Below, piece by piece: positions 1 to 8,669 of a stretch of 64,000 nucleotides of DNA (positions within the stretch are counted from its first letter, which is position 1; every line of letters begins with the position of its first letter). Both the position numbers and the translations under genes were made by a program. The stretch spans positions 558,001 to 622,000 of the forward strand of contig NZ_CP102486.1 of NCBI RefSeq assembly GCF_026261605.1. The letters run 5' to 3'. The stretch is from Dechloromonas sp. A34 (lineage in GTDB: Bacteria > Pseudomonadota > Gammaproteobacteria > Burkholderiales > Rhodocyclaceae). The notes beneath the pieces were generated by a model. It saw only the letters and a list, made by a program, of their open reading frames with translations, was not told where the DNA came from and ran no database searches.

Positions 1-1409
1 GGTCGAAAGCGGCGCCGCCGCGGCTGCTCCGGCCCCGCAGGCTGCGGCGCCCGCCCCGGCCCCGGTTGCCGCCGCTCCGGCAGCTGCCCCGCCGCCGGCG
101 GTGGCGTGGTCGAGGTCAAGGTGCCGGATATCGGCGACTTCTCGGAAGTGCCGGTCATCGAGTTGTACGTCAAGGTTGGCGACAGCATCAAGGTTGACGA
201 TGCGATTGCTACCCTCGAATCCGACAAGGCGACGATGGACGTCCCGTCCACCGTGGCGGGTACGGTCAAGGAAGTGCTGGTCCAGCTCGGCTCCAAGGTC
301 GGCGAAGGCACGGTCCTGATCAAGGTCGAAACCGGCGCCGGCGCTGCTGCCCCGCCGCCGCTCCGCAAGCTGCCGCCCCGGCATCGGCATCGGCACCTGC
401 CGCTGCTCCGGCTGCCGTGCCCGCTACCGCTGCTGCTCCGGCGGCACCTTCCGCCCTGGCACCGGCCCTGCCGATCGGCAGCAAGGTGCACGCCTCGCCG
501 TCGGTCCGCGCCTTTGCTCGCGAACTCGGCGTCGATCTGGCCAAGGTGCCGGCGACCGGTCCGAAAGGCCGCATCGTCAAGGAAGACCTCAGCAAGTACG
601 TCAAGGGCGTGATGTCCGGCGCCATTTCCGGCCCGGTCGCCGCCGCTGCCGGCGGTGTCGTTGGCGGTGGCGTGCTCGATCTGCTGCCCTGGCCGAAGGT
701 CGATTTCGCCAAGTTCGGCGAGATCGAGGTCAAGCCGCTGTCGCGCATCAAGAAGATTTCCGGCCAGAACCTGTCGCGCAACTGGGTCATGATCCCGGCC
801 GTGACTTATCACGAAGACGCCGACATCACCGACATCGAAGCCTTCCGCGTCCTGCTCAACAAGGAAAACGAAAAGGGTGGCGGCGCCAAGCTGACCATGC
901 TCGCTTTCCTGATGAAGGCCTGCGTCAAGGGCCTGCAGAAATTCCCGGAATTCAATTCCTCGCTCGATGGCGACAATCTGGTGTTGAAGAAGTATTTCAA
1001 CATCGGTTTCGCGGCCGACACGCCGAATGGTCTGGTCGTCCCGGTGGTCAAGAATGTCGACAAGAAGTCGGTCTTCGAACTGGCGCAGGAATCCGGCGAT
1101 CTGGCCAAGCAGGCGCGTGACGGCAAGCTCAAGCCGGCCGATATGTCCGGTGCCTGCTTCACGATCTCCAGCCTGGGCGGCATCGGCGGCACCTACTTCG
1201 CGCCGATCGTCAATGCGCCGGAAGTCGCCATCCTCGGCGTCAACAAGTCGGCCATGAAGCCGGTCTGGGACGGCAAGGCCTTCGTGCCGCGCCTCGTCCT
1301 GCCGCTGTCGCTGACCGCTGACCACCGCGTTATCGACGGCGCCCTGGCGACCCGCTTCAATGTCTATATCGCGCAACTGCTGGCCGACTTCCGTCGCGTC
1401 GCGCTGTAA
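1..1409 (+). CDS. aceF: Pyruvate dehydrogenase E2, dihydrolipoyl acetyltransferase (5' partial, two apparent frameshifts)
   Basis: Transfers the acetyl group from E1-bound lipoate to CoA in the cytoplasmic pyruvate dehydrogenase complex. The window opens in an Ala/Pro linker ([13 protein letters not shown], frame starting at base 2) that would follow a first lipoyl domain. A lipoyl domain with the ESDKAT lipoylation motif is read from about 106 to 340 in the next frame. The peripheral-subunit-binding domain ([16 protein letters not shown], about 487-600) and catalytic domain, with the active-site motif DHRVIDG near 1320, are read from about 363 to the TAA at 1407-1409 in a third frame. Both frame changes lie in GC-rich linkers and each is cured by one extra G (beside 91 and beside 360). 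The restored linker would read [13 protein letters not shown], as in the neighbouring lpdA. Undercalled bases are the simplest explanation. lpdA follows after 12 bases; aceE is expected upstream of the window. Confidence 0.9.
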
Positions 1410-1421
1410 AGGGGAATGACC

Positions 1422-3203
1422 ATGAGCAATCTGGTAGAAGTCAAAGTCCCCGATATCGGCGATTTCGCCGAAGTGCCGATCATCGACCTTTTCGTCAAAG
1501 TCGGCGACAGCATCAAGGTCGATGACGCGATCTGCACGCTGGAATCCGACAAGGCGACGATGGATGTGCCGTCGCCGGTCGCCGGCGTGGTCAAGGAAGT
1601 ACTCGTCGCGCTCGGCGCCAAGGTCGGTGAAGGTGCGTTGCTGATCAAGGTCGAAACGGGGGCGGCTGCCGGCGCCCCGGCACCAGCTCCGCAAGCCGCG
1701 GCGCCGGCCGCTGCGCCGGTGGCTGCAGCACCCGCCCCGGTCGCTGCCAGCCATGCCGGCGGTGCCGACCTCGAGTGCGAAATGCTCGTCCTCGGCGCCG
1801 GTCCCGGCGGCTACTCGGCGGCTTTCCGCTCGGCCGACCTCGGCATGAAGACCATCATCGTCGAGCGTTACGCGACGCTGGGCGGCGTCTGCCTGAACGT
1901 CGGCTGCATCCCGTCCAAGGCGCTGCTGCACGTCGCCGCGGTGATGGATGAAGCCAATCACATGGCCGATCTTGGCGTCAGCTTTGCCGCGCCGACCGTC
2001 GATATCGACAAGCTGCGTGCCCACAAGGACAAGGTGGTCGGCAAGCTGACCGGCGGTCTGGCCGGCATGGCCAAGGGCCGCAAGGTCGATATCGTGCGCG
2101 GTTACGGTTCCTTCCTCGATGCCAATCACATCGAGGTCGAGGAAACCACCGGCACGAGCCAGGAAAAGACCGGCGTTAAGAAGATCATCAAGTTCCAGAA
2201 GTGCATCATCGCCGCCGGTTCGGCCGCCGTGCATCTGCCCTTCATTCCGAAGGACCCGCGCATCGTCGATTCGACCGGGGCGCTCGAACTGCGCTTCGTG
2301 CCGAAGAAGATGCTGGTCATCGGCGGCGGCATCATCGGCCTCGAAATGGCCACTGTCTATTCGACGCTGGGCACCAAGGTCGATGTCGTCGAAATGCTCG
2401 ATGCGTTGATGCAGGGGCCGGATCGCGATGCGGTCAAGGTCTGGGAAAAGCAGAACCTGTCGCGTTTCGACAAGATCATGCTGAAGACCAAGACGGTGGC
2501 CGTTGAAGCCAAGGACGACGGCCTGTGGGTCAAGTTCGAAGGTGAGGGCGCGCCGAATGCCGAAGCCGTGCGTTACGACATGATCCTGCAAGCCGCCGGC
2601 CGCTCGCCGAACGGCAAGAAGATCGCTGCCGAGAAGGCCGGCATCGCCGTCACCGACCGCGGTTTCATCAATGTCGATGCGCAGATGCGGACCAACGTGC
2701 CGCACATCTTTGCAATCGGCGATATCGTCGGCAATCCGATGCTCGCCCACAAGGCGGTCCATGAAGCCCACGTCGCGGCGGAAGTCGCGGCCGGCCACAA
2801 GGCGGCCTTCGACGCCCAGGTGATTCCCGGCGTCGCCTACACCCATCCGGAAGTGGCCTGGGTCGGCTACACCGAGGAGCAGGCCAAGAAGGAAGGGCGC
2901 AAGATCGAATCGGCCAAGTTCCCGTGGGCGGCCTCCGGGCGCGCCATCGCCAACGGCGCCGAGTACGGCTTCACCAAGCTGATCTTCGATGCCGAAACGC
3001 ATCGCGTGATCGGCGGGGCGATTGTCGGCCCGAACGCCGGCGACATGATCGGCGAAGTCTGCCTGGCCATCGAAATGGGCTGCGATGCGGTTGATATCGG
3101 CAAAACCATCCATCCGCACCCGACGCTGGGCGAAACGATCGGCATGGCCGCCGAAGTGGCACACGGCTCCTGCACCGACGTGCCGCCGCCGCGCAAGAAG
3201 TAA
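1422..3203 (+). CDS. lpdA: Dihydrolipoyl dehydrogenase (E3) with N-terminal lipoyl domain
   Basis: FAD flavoprotein that reoxidises dihydrolipoamide with NAD+ in the pyruvate dehydrogenase complex. Reading 593 residues from ATG 1422: a lipoyl domain (about 1-80, ESDKAT), an Ala/Pro linker (about 83-112), then the FAD Rossmann motif GAGPGGYSA, the redox disulfide GGVCLNVGCIPSK, an NAD-binding GGGIIGLE motif, and a C-terminal dimerisation domain with HPHPTLGE carrying the catalytic His-Glu pair. E3 enzymes fused to a lipoyl domain are familiar in Neisseria and betaproteobacteria. ATG 1422 is preferred over ATG 1416 because AGGGG at 1410-1414 sits 7 bases before 1422 but only 1 base before 1416. 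It is cotranscribed with aceF and followed by a strong terminator. Confidence 0.96.
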   Translation: MSNLVEVKVPDIGDFAEVPIIDLFVKVGDSIKVDDAICTLESDKATMDVPSPVAGVVKEVLVALGAKVGEGALLIKVETGAAAGAPAPAPQAAAPAAAPVAAAPAPVAASHAGGADLECEMLVLGAGPGGYSAAFRSADLGMKTIIVERYATLGGVCLNVGCIPSKALLHVAAVMDEANHMADLGVSFAAPTVDIDKLRAHKDKVVGKLTGGLAGMAKGRKVDIVRGYGSFLDANHIEVEETTGTSQEKTGVKKIIKFQKCIIAAGSAAVHLPFIPKDPRIVDSTGALELRFVPKKMLVIGGGIIGLEMATVYSTLGTKVDVVEMLDALMQGPDRDAVKVWEKQNLSRFDKIMLKTKTVAVEAKDDGLWVKFEGEGAPNAEAVRYDMILQAAGRSPNGKKIAAEKAGIAVTDRGFINVDAQMRTNVPHIFAIGDIVGNPMLAHKAVHEAHVAAEVAAGHKAAFDAQVIPGVAYTHPEVAWVGYTEEQAKKEGRKIESAKFPWAASGRAIANGAEYGFTKLIFDAETHRVIGGAIVGPNAGDMIGEVCLAIEMGCDAVDIGKTIHPHPTLGETIGMAAEVAHGSCTDVPPPRKK

Positions 3204-3231
3204 GCGCCGACGGCAACGCTGGACAAGCAAA

Positions 3232-3259
3232 GGGCGACGGTCAGACCGTCGCCCTTTTT
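3232..3259 (+). terminator. Rho-independent terminator of aceF-lpdA
   Basis: A perfect 10-bp stem, GGGCGACGGT with ACCGTCGCCC, around a 3-base loop, followed by TTTTT. It lies 28 bases after the lpdA stop. The convergent minus-strand gene ends at 3276, but read on that strand the hairpin has only a TTT tail. Confidence 0.92.
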
Positions 3260-3275
3260 CGTTGTCAGCCGGCCT

Positions 3276-3755
3276 TTATTTCTTGGCCGGTTTGGTGGCC
3301 ACCTTCAGCTTGCGGAAGACCGGTCCCCAGGTTGGGTGGCCGGCTTCGGCAGGACTTAGGTCGAAGGCCGGATCGGAGTCGAGCGCCTTGCGGAACTCGT
3401 CGCGGCACTGCCGTTCTCGCTTGCCGACGCAGTGCATGAAGGCCAGGTATTTATGGGCCTTGGCCCGGTTGGCCCGGCCCTCGAGGCCGAGCGCGAGGGC
3501 TGATTGCAACTGTCGGGCGGCGGTCTTGTAGGCGCCATTCTCATAGCTGTCGATGCCGCCGCTCAGTTCCTGTTGCGCCTTGTCGGGCTGGGCCGGCGCC
3601 GGGGCGGCGGCTTTCGGCGCTTCCCGGGATTCCTTGGCGGCCGGCGGCGCGTCGGGCTCCTTGTCCTTGGTCGTCGCGCAGGCGGACAACAGCATGGCAG
3701 CGATTAGGCTGACGAGATTACGGCGGCGGAGTGGTGACATCAGGTAAGCATTCAT
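3276..3755 (-). CDS. TssQ-type T6SS-associated lipoprotein with TPR-like repeats
   Basis: 159 residues. An export signal ends in a lipobox (LLSAC, Cys at about residue 25), predicting an outer-membrane or periplasmic lipoprotein. A Pro/Ala-rich spacer (about 30-60) is followed by helical repeats and the ending CRDEFRKALDSDPAFDLSPAEAGHPTWGPVF, here given only as a landmark, which I recognise from proteins annotated as TssQ-family, type VI secretion-associated lipoproteins. Its start codon overlaps the stop of the upstream PEGA segment in an ATGA junction (3752-3755), indicating translational coupling to the kinase gene. No T6SS structural gene is present in the window, so its partner here is more likely the kinase/phosphatase module, or a T6SS encoded elsewhere. 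Family assignment is from memory of the motif. Confidence 0.72.
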   Translation of the reverse strand: MNAYLMSPLRRRNLVSLIAAMLLSACATTKDKEPDAPPAAKESREAPKAAAPAPAQPDKAQQELSGGIDSYENGAYKTAARQLQSALALGLEGRANRAKAHKYLAFMHCVGKRERQCRDEFRKALDSDPAFDLSPAEAGHPTWGPVFRKLKVATKPAKK

Positions 3756-4048
3756 TCGAATTTGTGTTTGATTCGGAGGCTGGCATCAGTCGCCAGATCG
3801 ACGTTGCGCAGGTAGGGGGGGAAGGCGCCGTTGCGGATTTCGACGCTATGTTTTCCTGCCGGCAGCAGGATTTCGTTGAGTGGCGGCGAGACGCCGGCCA
3901 ACTTCCCGTCGACGTAAACTTCTCCCCAGGGCGCGATCGCCAGCCGAAGGCGCGCCTCGCCAGGTACCGGAGGCTGGATGGCCGCCACTGGGCCGCTTTC
4001 CGTTACCGTCGGGGGCGCCGCAAGCGCCGCACCTCCGGAGGGGCTTGC
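3752..4048 (-). CDS. PEGA-domain segment, out-of-frame 3' part of the kinase gene
   Basis: This frame encodes a linker (AALAAPPTVTESGPVAAIQ) followed by a compact domain containing WGEVYVDGKLAGVSPP and LPAGKHSVEIRN. That is a typical PEGA domain, a beta-sandwich often found after the transmembrane helix of bacterial Ser/Thr kinases. The kinase frame upstream runs into a stop at 4003. Adding one base to the G6 tract at 4050-4055 (plus-strand numbering) joins kinase, transmembrane helix, linker and PEGA domain in a single frame. I therefore read this as the extracytoplasmic end of the kinase. A separate protein starting at GTG 3988 is possible but would lack any export signal. Confidence 0.7.
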   Translation of the reverse strand, partial: ASPSGGAALAAPPTVTESGPVAAIQPPVPGEARLRLAIAPWGEVYVDGKLAGVSPPLNEILLPAGKHSVEIRNGAFPPYLRNVDLATDASLRIKHKFE

Positions 4049-5148
4049 CGGGGGGCGGTGCTTGCCGCCACGGCGCTCGCCGCAGGTTTGGTCTCGACAC
4101 TGGCCGGTGTCGATGGCGCGGTCGGTGGAGCTTCTGTCGGGCGCAGCAGCAGCCCACCCGCCAGCAGGGCCAGGCCGAGCAGCGGCAGGCCAAAACGTAG
4201 CGCAGGCGTAGACCAGGTCGGTGTCGTTTTCGTCGGCGGTGGTATGGTCCTGACCAGCGTCGTGGCATCGCCGGGGCCGCTCGCTGCAAGCGCGTTGTCG
4301 GCCAATTGTTTCTTCTGGGCCATTTTCGCGACGCGGCGATATTTGCGCAGGTCGGCTGCCATTTCGTTGGCATTCTGGTAGCGCTTGGCCGGTTCCTTGG
4401 CCATGGCGCGGGCGACGATGCGGTCGAAACCCTGCGGCAGCGTCGGGCAGTAGCTCGAGGGTAGGGGCGGCGCGCTGTTGAGGACCTGATAGAGGATGGC
4501 GTTCAGGTCGTCGCCGGAGAAAGCCGGGCGACCGACCAGCATTTCGTAGAGTACGGCGCCGAGCGAGAAGATGTCCGAACGGCCGTCGGCCTTCTGTCCG
4601 GTCACCTGTTCCGGCGACATGTATTTGGGCGAACCGAAGGCGGTACCGGCCACGGTGTTCGAACCACTGGGCATGCTGGCGACACCGAAGTCGGCGATCT
4701 TCACGGTGCCGTTGTCGAAGACCATGATATTGGCCGGCTTGATGTCGCGATGGACGACGCCGTTGGCGTGGGCGAAGGCCAGTCCGTCGGCGATCTGGGC
4801 CGCGATCTCGGCGCTGCGCTCGATCGGCAGGACGACGCCGGAATCGAGAATCTCGCGCAGACTGCGACCGTTCAGAAACTCCATGGCGATATAGGCCAGA
4901 TCGTCGCTGCGGCCGACGTCGTGGATGGTCACGATATTCGGATGATTGAGTCGCCCGGCCGATTTGGCTTCGCAGTAGAAGCGCTCTTCGAAAGCCTCGG
5001 CCTCTTCGCGCGACAGACCGGCACAGCCCACCGTCTTGATGGCTACCGTGCGATCGAGCAGCGGATCGTGTGCCCGGTAAACGGTACCCATGGCGCCACG
5101 TCCGAGAATTCCGGTGATCTTGAAGCGGCCTAGTTGTTCAAGTGACAT
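4003..5148 (-). CDS. Hanks-type Ser/Thr protein kinase (transmembrane; C-terminus frameshifted)
   Basis: Phosphorylates proteins on Ser/Thr. Reading 381 residues from ATG 5148: the glycine loop GRGAMGTVYRA, the ATP lysine in VAIKTV, the catalytic loop HRDIKPANIM, the DFG motif (IADFGVAS) and SPEQ in the activation segment. A juxtamembrane segment and one hydrophobic helix (LRFGLPLLGLALLAGGLLL) follow. The open frame continues upstream to 5232, but the homology begins at MSLEQLGRFKITG, so ATG 5148 is chosen; no strong ribosome-binding site is visible. The C-terminal PEGA domain lies in another frame (3752-4048). It is divergent from a PP2C phosphatase and an FHA gene, an arrangement like the PpkA/PppA/Fha post-translational switch of T6SS loci. 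Confidence 0.9.
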   Translation of the reverse strand: MSLEQLGRFKITGILGRGAMGTVYRAHDPLLDRTVAIKTVGCAGLSREEAEAFEERFYCEAKSAGRLNHPNIVTIHDVGRSDDLAYIAMEFLNGRSLREILDSGVVLPIERSAEIAAQIADGLAFAHANGVVHRDIKPANIMVFDNGTVKIADFGVASMPSGSNTVAGTAFGSPKYMSPEQVTGQKADGRSDIFSLGAVLYEMLVGRPAFSGDDLNAILYQVLNSAPPLPSSYCPTLPQGFDRIVARAMAKEPAKRYQNANEMAADLRKYRRVAKMAQKKQLADNALAASGPGDATTLVRTIPPPTKTTPTWSTPALRFGLPLLGLALLAGGLLLRPTEAPPTAPSTPASVETKPAASAVAASTAPRQAPPEVRRLRRPRR

Positions 5149-5246
5149 TAAGGGGCGGATGGAATCAATAAGAGAGCACGGCATAGTGCAAGAACAGTGC
5201 CTGATATTGGGTTCTCGGGGCGCGCCTGTCAAGAATGGAGGGTGTG

Positions 5247-6116
5247 ATGTGCTATATTCTGCGCCGCCTGTTTTCCCTCTCCCTGCGGCAAATATTGAAA
5301 TCTCAAGCCTATCGCCTCGACGTTGCCTGCCTGTCCGATTGCGGACGGGTTCGCACGCTCAATGAGGATGCCGTCGCCGTCGATGCCGACTACGGCATCG
5401 CCGTGGTAGCAGACGGTATTGGTGGGCATCGCGCCGGCGAAGTGGCCAGCCGGATGGCCATCGATATCGTAGTCGAGCGTCTGCGCAGCAAAGTGTCGCA
5501 GTTGCGCGCCGGCGCCCGGCAACCGACGCCGCTGCAGTTTGCCGAACAGATCATCGGCGAGGCGAACCGGGCGATCCACGCCGCGGCCCGCGAGCAGGCC
5601 GCACGCAACGGGATGGGTACGACGCTGGCCCTGGCGCTTCTTCACGAGCAGCGGGTGGCCTTGCTCCATGTCGGCGATTCGCGGATCTACCGCCTGCGCG
5701 ACGGGCAGTTGCAGCTGCTGACGCGCGACGATTCACTGCTCCGTGACCAGATCGAGCTCGGCATGATTTCGGCCGAAGAGGCCGGCGAATCGCACAACCG
5801 TCATCTCGTGACGCGGGCGCTCGGCTCCGGCGAGCGCATTGCGGTGCATCTCAACGAAGAGGCCGTGTGCAGCGGCGATGTCTTCCTACTCTGTTCCGAT
5901 GGCCTGAGCGATCTGGTCGAAGAGGCCGATATCGAACTCATCGTCGACTCACTGCAGACCAATCTGGCGGTAGCGGCCGGACATCTGGTCCAGCTCGCCA
6001 ACGACAACGGCGGTTTCGACAACATCTCGGTTGCCCTCGTCCGTGTCCGCGATGGCGAGGCACCCGCCCCGAAGCAAGGCTGGCTTGCCCGCCTGTTCGG
6101 CCGGCTGGCTTCCTGA
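5247..6116 (+). CDS. PP2C-type Ser/Thr protein phosphatase
   Basis: Metal-dependent phosphatase, probably reversing the action of the divergently encoded kinase. PP2C motifs are complete: RTLNEDA, VADGIGGH (metal-binding Asp and Gly), GMGTTL, HVGDSRIYRL, LCSDGLSDL and GGFDNISVALV. No transmembrane helix is evident, so it is probably cytoplasmic. GGAGGG at 5237-5242 favours ATG 5247 (289 residues) over ATG 5235. The FHA gene starts 15 bases after the stop, so the two are probably one transcript. The only odd feature is a hydrophobic, basic leader (CYILRRLFSLSLRQILK) before the catalytic domain, which may mean the true start is later. Confidence 0.9.
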   Translation: MCYILRRLFSLSLRQILKSQAYRLDVACLSDCGRVRTLNEDAVAVDADYGIAVVADGIGGHRAGEVASRMAIDIVVERLRSKVSQLRAGARQPTPLQFAEQIIGEANRAIHAAAREQAARNGMGTTLALALLHEQRVALLHVGDSRIYRLRDGQLQLLTRDDSLLRDQIELGMISAEEAGESHNRHLVTRALGSGERIAVHLNEEAVCSGDVFLLCSDGLSDLVEEADIELIVDSLQTNLAVAAGHLVQLANDNGGFDNISVALVRVRDGEAPAPKQGWLARLFGRLAS

Positions 6117-6131
6117 AGCGGAGATAGAACA

Positions 6132-6830
6132 GTGGCCAAGCTGGTATTGAGTCTGAACGGCAGCGTGCTGAATCAGTATTTCATCGACAAGCCCACCCTC
6201 AACATCGGGCGCGATGCCGGTAACGACATTGTCATCGGCGATCCGCTGCTCAGCCGTGTCCATGCCCGCATCGTCAGCGTCGGTGAGGATCACATCGTCG
6301 AGGATCTGCAGAGCAGCAACGGCACCCTGATCAACGGCAGCGCGCTCGGTCGGAAAATCCTCCATCATCGCGATGTCATAGGGTTGGGCAGTCATAGTCT
6401 GTGCTATCTGAACACGCGCATGGCCGGCGAAGTCGATCTTGAGCGCACCATGCTGATCCAGGCCCTGCCTCTCGCTGGCGGGGTGGCCGCCGTCGGGGCG
6501 GCCGATGCCGTGCCCGCCATCCGCGCCGCCCGGGCGTGGCTCCCGGTGGGCCGCGTCAAGGTGCTGGCCGGGACAGGGGCGCATGCGGTCGGCGACAGCG
6601 TTCGCCTGGAGCGCGTGGTGACGACTTTCGGCGTTCCCGGCGAGCAACTCGTGGTCATCGGCCGGCGTCCGCAGGGCTATTTCCTGACCCATGTCGAGGG
6701 TGCCAGGCTGCCCCGTATCAATCGCCGGGCGATCTCGACCGAACCGCATGCCCTGCACGACGGCGACCAGATCGAAGCCGCCGGTTATCACCTGGAATTC
6801 CGGCTCGAACCGCTGGCCGGGCGCGACTAG
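6132..6830 (+). CDS. FHA-domain protein
   Basis: Binds phosphothreonine peptides and so is the likely reader of the neighbouring kinase. The N-terminal FHA fold (about 1-95) shows the diagnostic residues LNIGRDAGNDIVI, LLSRVHARI and SSNGTLING. The C-terminal half (about 135-232) contains a second FHA-like beta-sandwich (VVTTFGVPGEQLVVIGRR, DGDQIEAAGYHLEFRL) without the conserved GR/SxxH set. It starts at GTG 6132 with GGAG 8 bases upstream. No transmembrane segments are seen. Confidence 0.88.
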   Translation: MAKLVLSLNGSVLNQYFIDKPTLNIGRDAGNDIVIGDPLLSRVHARIVSVGEDHIVEDLQSSNGTLINGSALGRKILHHRDVIGLGSHSLCYLNTRMAGEVDLERTMLIQALPLAGGVAAVGAADAVPAIRAARAWLPVGRVKVLAGTGAHAVGDSVRLERVVTTFGVPGEQLVVIGRRPQGYFLTHVEGARLPRINRRAISTEPHALHDGDQIEAAGYHLEFRLEPLAGRD

Positions 6831-6951
6831 GGGGCCTTCCCGCCTAAGCTGGCCGACCGCGTAGACCGGCAAAGCCGGCGTCACCACGTCGCTTTAGACG
6901 CATCGGGTAGAATCCGGGCTCTCTTCGTCCCCCTCTTTGCCACCGGACAAC

Positions 6952-7443
6952 ATGACCACCCAGCACCAGCAGTCCCGCCGTTCCCCGGCCGAACAGGTTC
7001 GCCTCGAAGCGATGCTGCGCGATGTCTTCGAACATCGCCTGTGTTTCAACGAAGTACTTGGCTTGCGGGTGGTTTCGCTCGATCCGCAGGCGCCGCAACT
7101 GGCTTTCGACATGCGGCCGGAACTGATTGGCCATTACCTGCACGGTCGCTTGCATGGCGGCGTGATCGCGGCGGCGCTCGATACCGTCGGCGGCTTTGCC
7201 GTGACGGTGGCGATCGCCGAGAAGTTTTGCGGCGAGTCGACCGAGCAGGTCGGGCATCGTTTCGGCCGGATCGGCACCATCGACCTGCGCACCGACTTCC
7301 TGAGCCAGGGGATCGGCAGGCAATTCACCGCCACCGGGCGGGTCACCCGGCTTGGCGGTCGTATCGCCTCGGTGCAGATGACCCTGGAGAACGAAAGCGG
7401 ACTGCTGATCGCGACTGGCGGCGGGGCCTACGTCGTCAGCTGA
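6952..7443 (+). CDS. Hotdog-fold acyl-CoA thioesterase family protein
   Basis: 163 residues. The stretch LHGRLHGGVIAAALDTVGGFAV is the PaaI/YigI-type hotdog core (HGGV then Asp on the central helix), and the C-terminal half continues with the expected strands (RTDFLSQG, ITLENESG-like). It is predicted to hydrolyse acyl-CoA thioesters in the cytoplasm; the substrate cannot be told from sequence. ATG 6952 is preferred over the upstream ATG at 6937 because alignment begins after it. It lies after an unrelated FHA gene and converges with ppk2, so the neighbours do not help. Confidence 0.8.
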   Translation: MTTQHQQSRRSPAEQVRLEAMLRDVFEHRLCFNEVLGLRVVSLDPQAPQLAFDMRPELIGHYLHGRLHGGVIAAALDTVGGFAVTVAIAEKFCGESTEQVGHRFGRIGTIDLRTDFLSQGIGRQFTATGRVTRLGGRIASVQMTLENESGLLIATGGGAYVVS

Positions 7444-7460
7444 GGCTTTTCAACGCCCGG

Positions 7461-8579
7461 TCAGAGAATGGGCACCCCCTGGTGCTCGCCGCGCTCGAAG
7501 ACGACGTTGGCGCGGCCGACGATCAGCGGGTCGAGATTGCCGATCCGTGTCGTGTCCTTGTTGCCGTAGGGCAGCTTGTGCAACACGTAGCGCATGGCGT
7601 TGAGCCGTGCCCGCTTCTTGCAGTTCGACTTGATCACCGTCCATGGCGCATCGGCGGTGTCGGTGTGGAAGAACATCGCCTCCTTGGCCTTGGTGTAATC
7701 GTTCCACTTGTCGAGCGAGGCCATGTCGATCGGTGACAGCTTCCACTGCTTCAGCGGATGCACCTTGCGTTCGCCAAAACGGCGGCGCTGCTCGTCGCGG
7801 CTGACCGAGAACCAGAACTTGATCAGGTGGGTGCCGTTGCGCGCCAGCATGCGCTCGAACTCCGGCGCCTGACGGACGAATTCGGAATACTCGAAGTCCG
7901 AGCAAAAGCCCATGACGCGCTCGACGCCGGCGCGGTTGTACCAGGAGCGGTCGAAGAGCACGATTTCGCCATTGGTCGGCAGGTGCTGCACGTAGCGCTG
8001 GAAATACCACTGGCCGCGCTCGATCTCGCTCGGCTTCTCCAGGGCGACGACGCGCGCCCCCCGCGGGTTCAGGTGTTCCATAAAACGCTTGATGGTGCCC
8101 CCCTTGCCGGCCGCGTCGCGGCCTTCGAAGAGGATCACCACCTTCTGCCCGGTTTCCTTGACCCAGGCCTGCAGCTTCAGCAGTTCGACCTGCAGCCGGT
8201 ATTTCTGGCGCTCGTAATTGCGCCGTGTCATCAGGTTCTTGTAGGGGTAGCCGCCATTGCGCCAGTCCTTGGCCAGTTCGTCGTCGGGGTTGGCGGCCTG
8301 CTCGCCGGTCAGCATGCGTTGCTGTCTGAGCATGCCCTTGAGCAGGGCGAGCGACTCTTCGGGCGGCAGGCCCGAAATGACGTCGCGCATGGCGCCGAGC
8401 CGGGTTTCCCGGGCGGCATCGACGCGGCCCTGGACGGTGAAAGCTTCGATGCCAGGTGCCTTCAGGGTCGGGGCGATATCGCCGCTCGCCACCGGGCGGC
8501 GGCGCGGTTGCCGGGTGTTCGTTTTCTTGACGGTGGATGTATCCGCTGCGCTTGCCGCGGCTTTCTTGGTGCTGACCAT
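7461..8579 (-). CDS. ppk2: Polyphosphate kinase 2
   Basis: 372 residues. P-loop kinase that transfers phosphate between polyphosphate and nucleoside di-/monophosphates. It has Walker A EGRDAAGKGG, the lid-region GQWYFQRYVQHLP, Walker B LFDRSWYNRAGVE and the family stretch DEQRRRFGERKVHPLKQWK. The first 60 residues are Lys/Arg/Ala-rich with no clear homology, giving a longer N-terminus than the roughly 300-residue catalytic core. It sits downstream of sixA on the same strand with an 86-base gap that contains an inverted repeat. Subclass (ADP- versus AMP-specific) cannot be decided by eye. Confidence 0.93.
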   Translation of the reverse strand: MVSTKKAAASAADTSTVKKTNTRQPRRRPVASGDIAPTLKAPGIEAFTVQGRVDAARETRLGAMRDVISGLPPEESLALLKGMLRQQRMLTGEQAANPDDELAKDWRNGGYPYKNLMTRRNYERQKYRLQVELLKLQAWVKETGQKVVILFEGRDAAGKGGTIKRFMEHLNPRGARVVALEKPSEIERGQWYFQRYVQHLPTNGEIVLFDRSWYNRAGVERVMGFCSDFEYSEFVRQAPEFERMLARNGTHLIKFWFSVSRDEQRRRFGERKVHPLKQWKLSPIDMASLDKWNDYTKAKEAMFFHTDTADAPWTVIKSNCKKRARLNAMRYVLHKLPYGNKDTTRIGNLDPLIVGRANVVFERGEHQGVPIL

Positions 8580-8638
8580 GCCCTCTCTCCCTGCGCTGAC
8601 GCGAATGGAGTCATTTCACGGCAAAGCCCGGGCAATGT

Positions 8639-8669
8639 CTAGCACCACGAAACCAACGGCTGGTGCTAG
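8639..8669. repeat. 31-bp inverted-repeat element, copy 1
   Basis: CTAGCACCA (8639-8647) and TGGTGCTAG (8661-8669) form a perfect 9-bp inverted repeat with a 13-base loop. The right arm contains the TAG stop of sixA. There is no T-run on either strand, so it is not an ordinary terminator. A related sequence lies at 12524-12554, at the stop codon of another gene. Confidence 0.55.

Noticed and set aside
3276..6830. Type VI secretion gene cluster
   Set aside because: No tssB, tssC, hcp, vgrG, clpV or other structural gene is present; only the kinase/phosphatase/FHA set and a TssQ-like lipoprotein.
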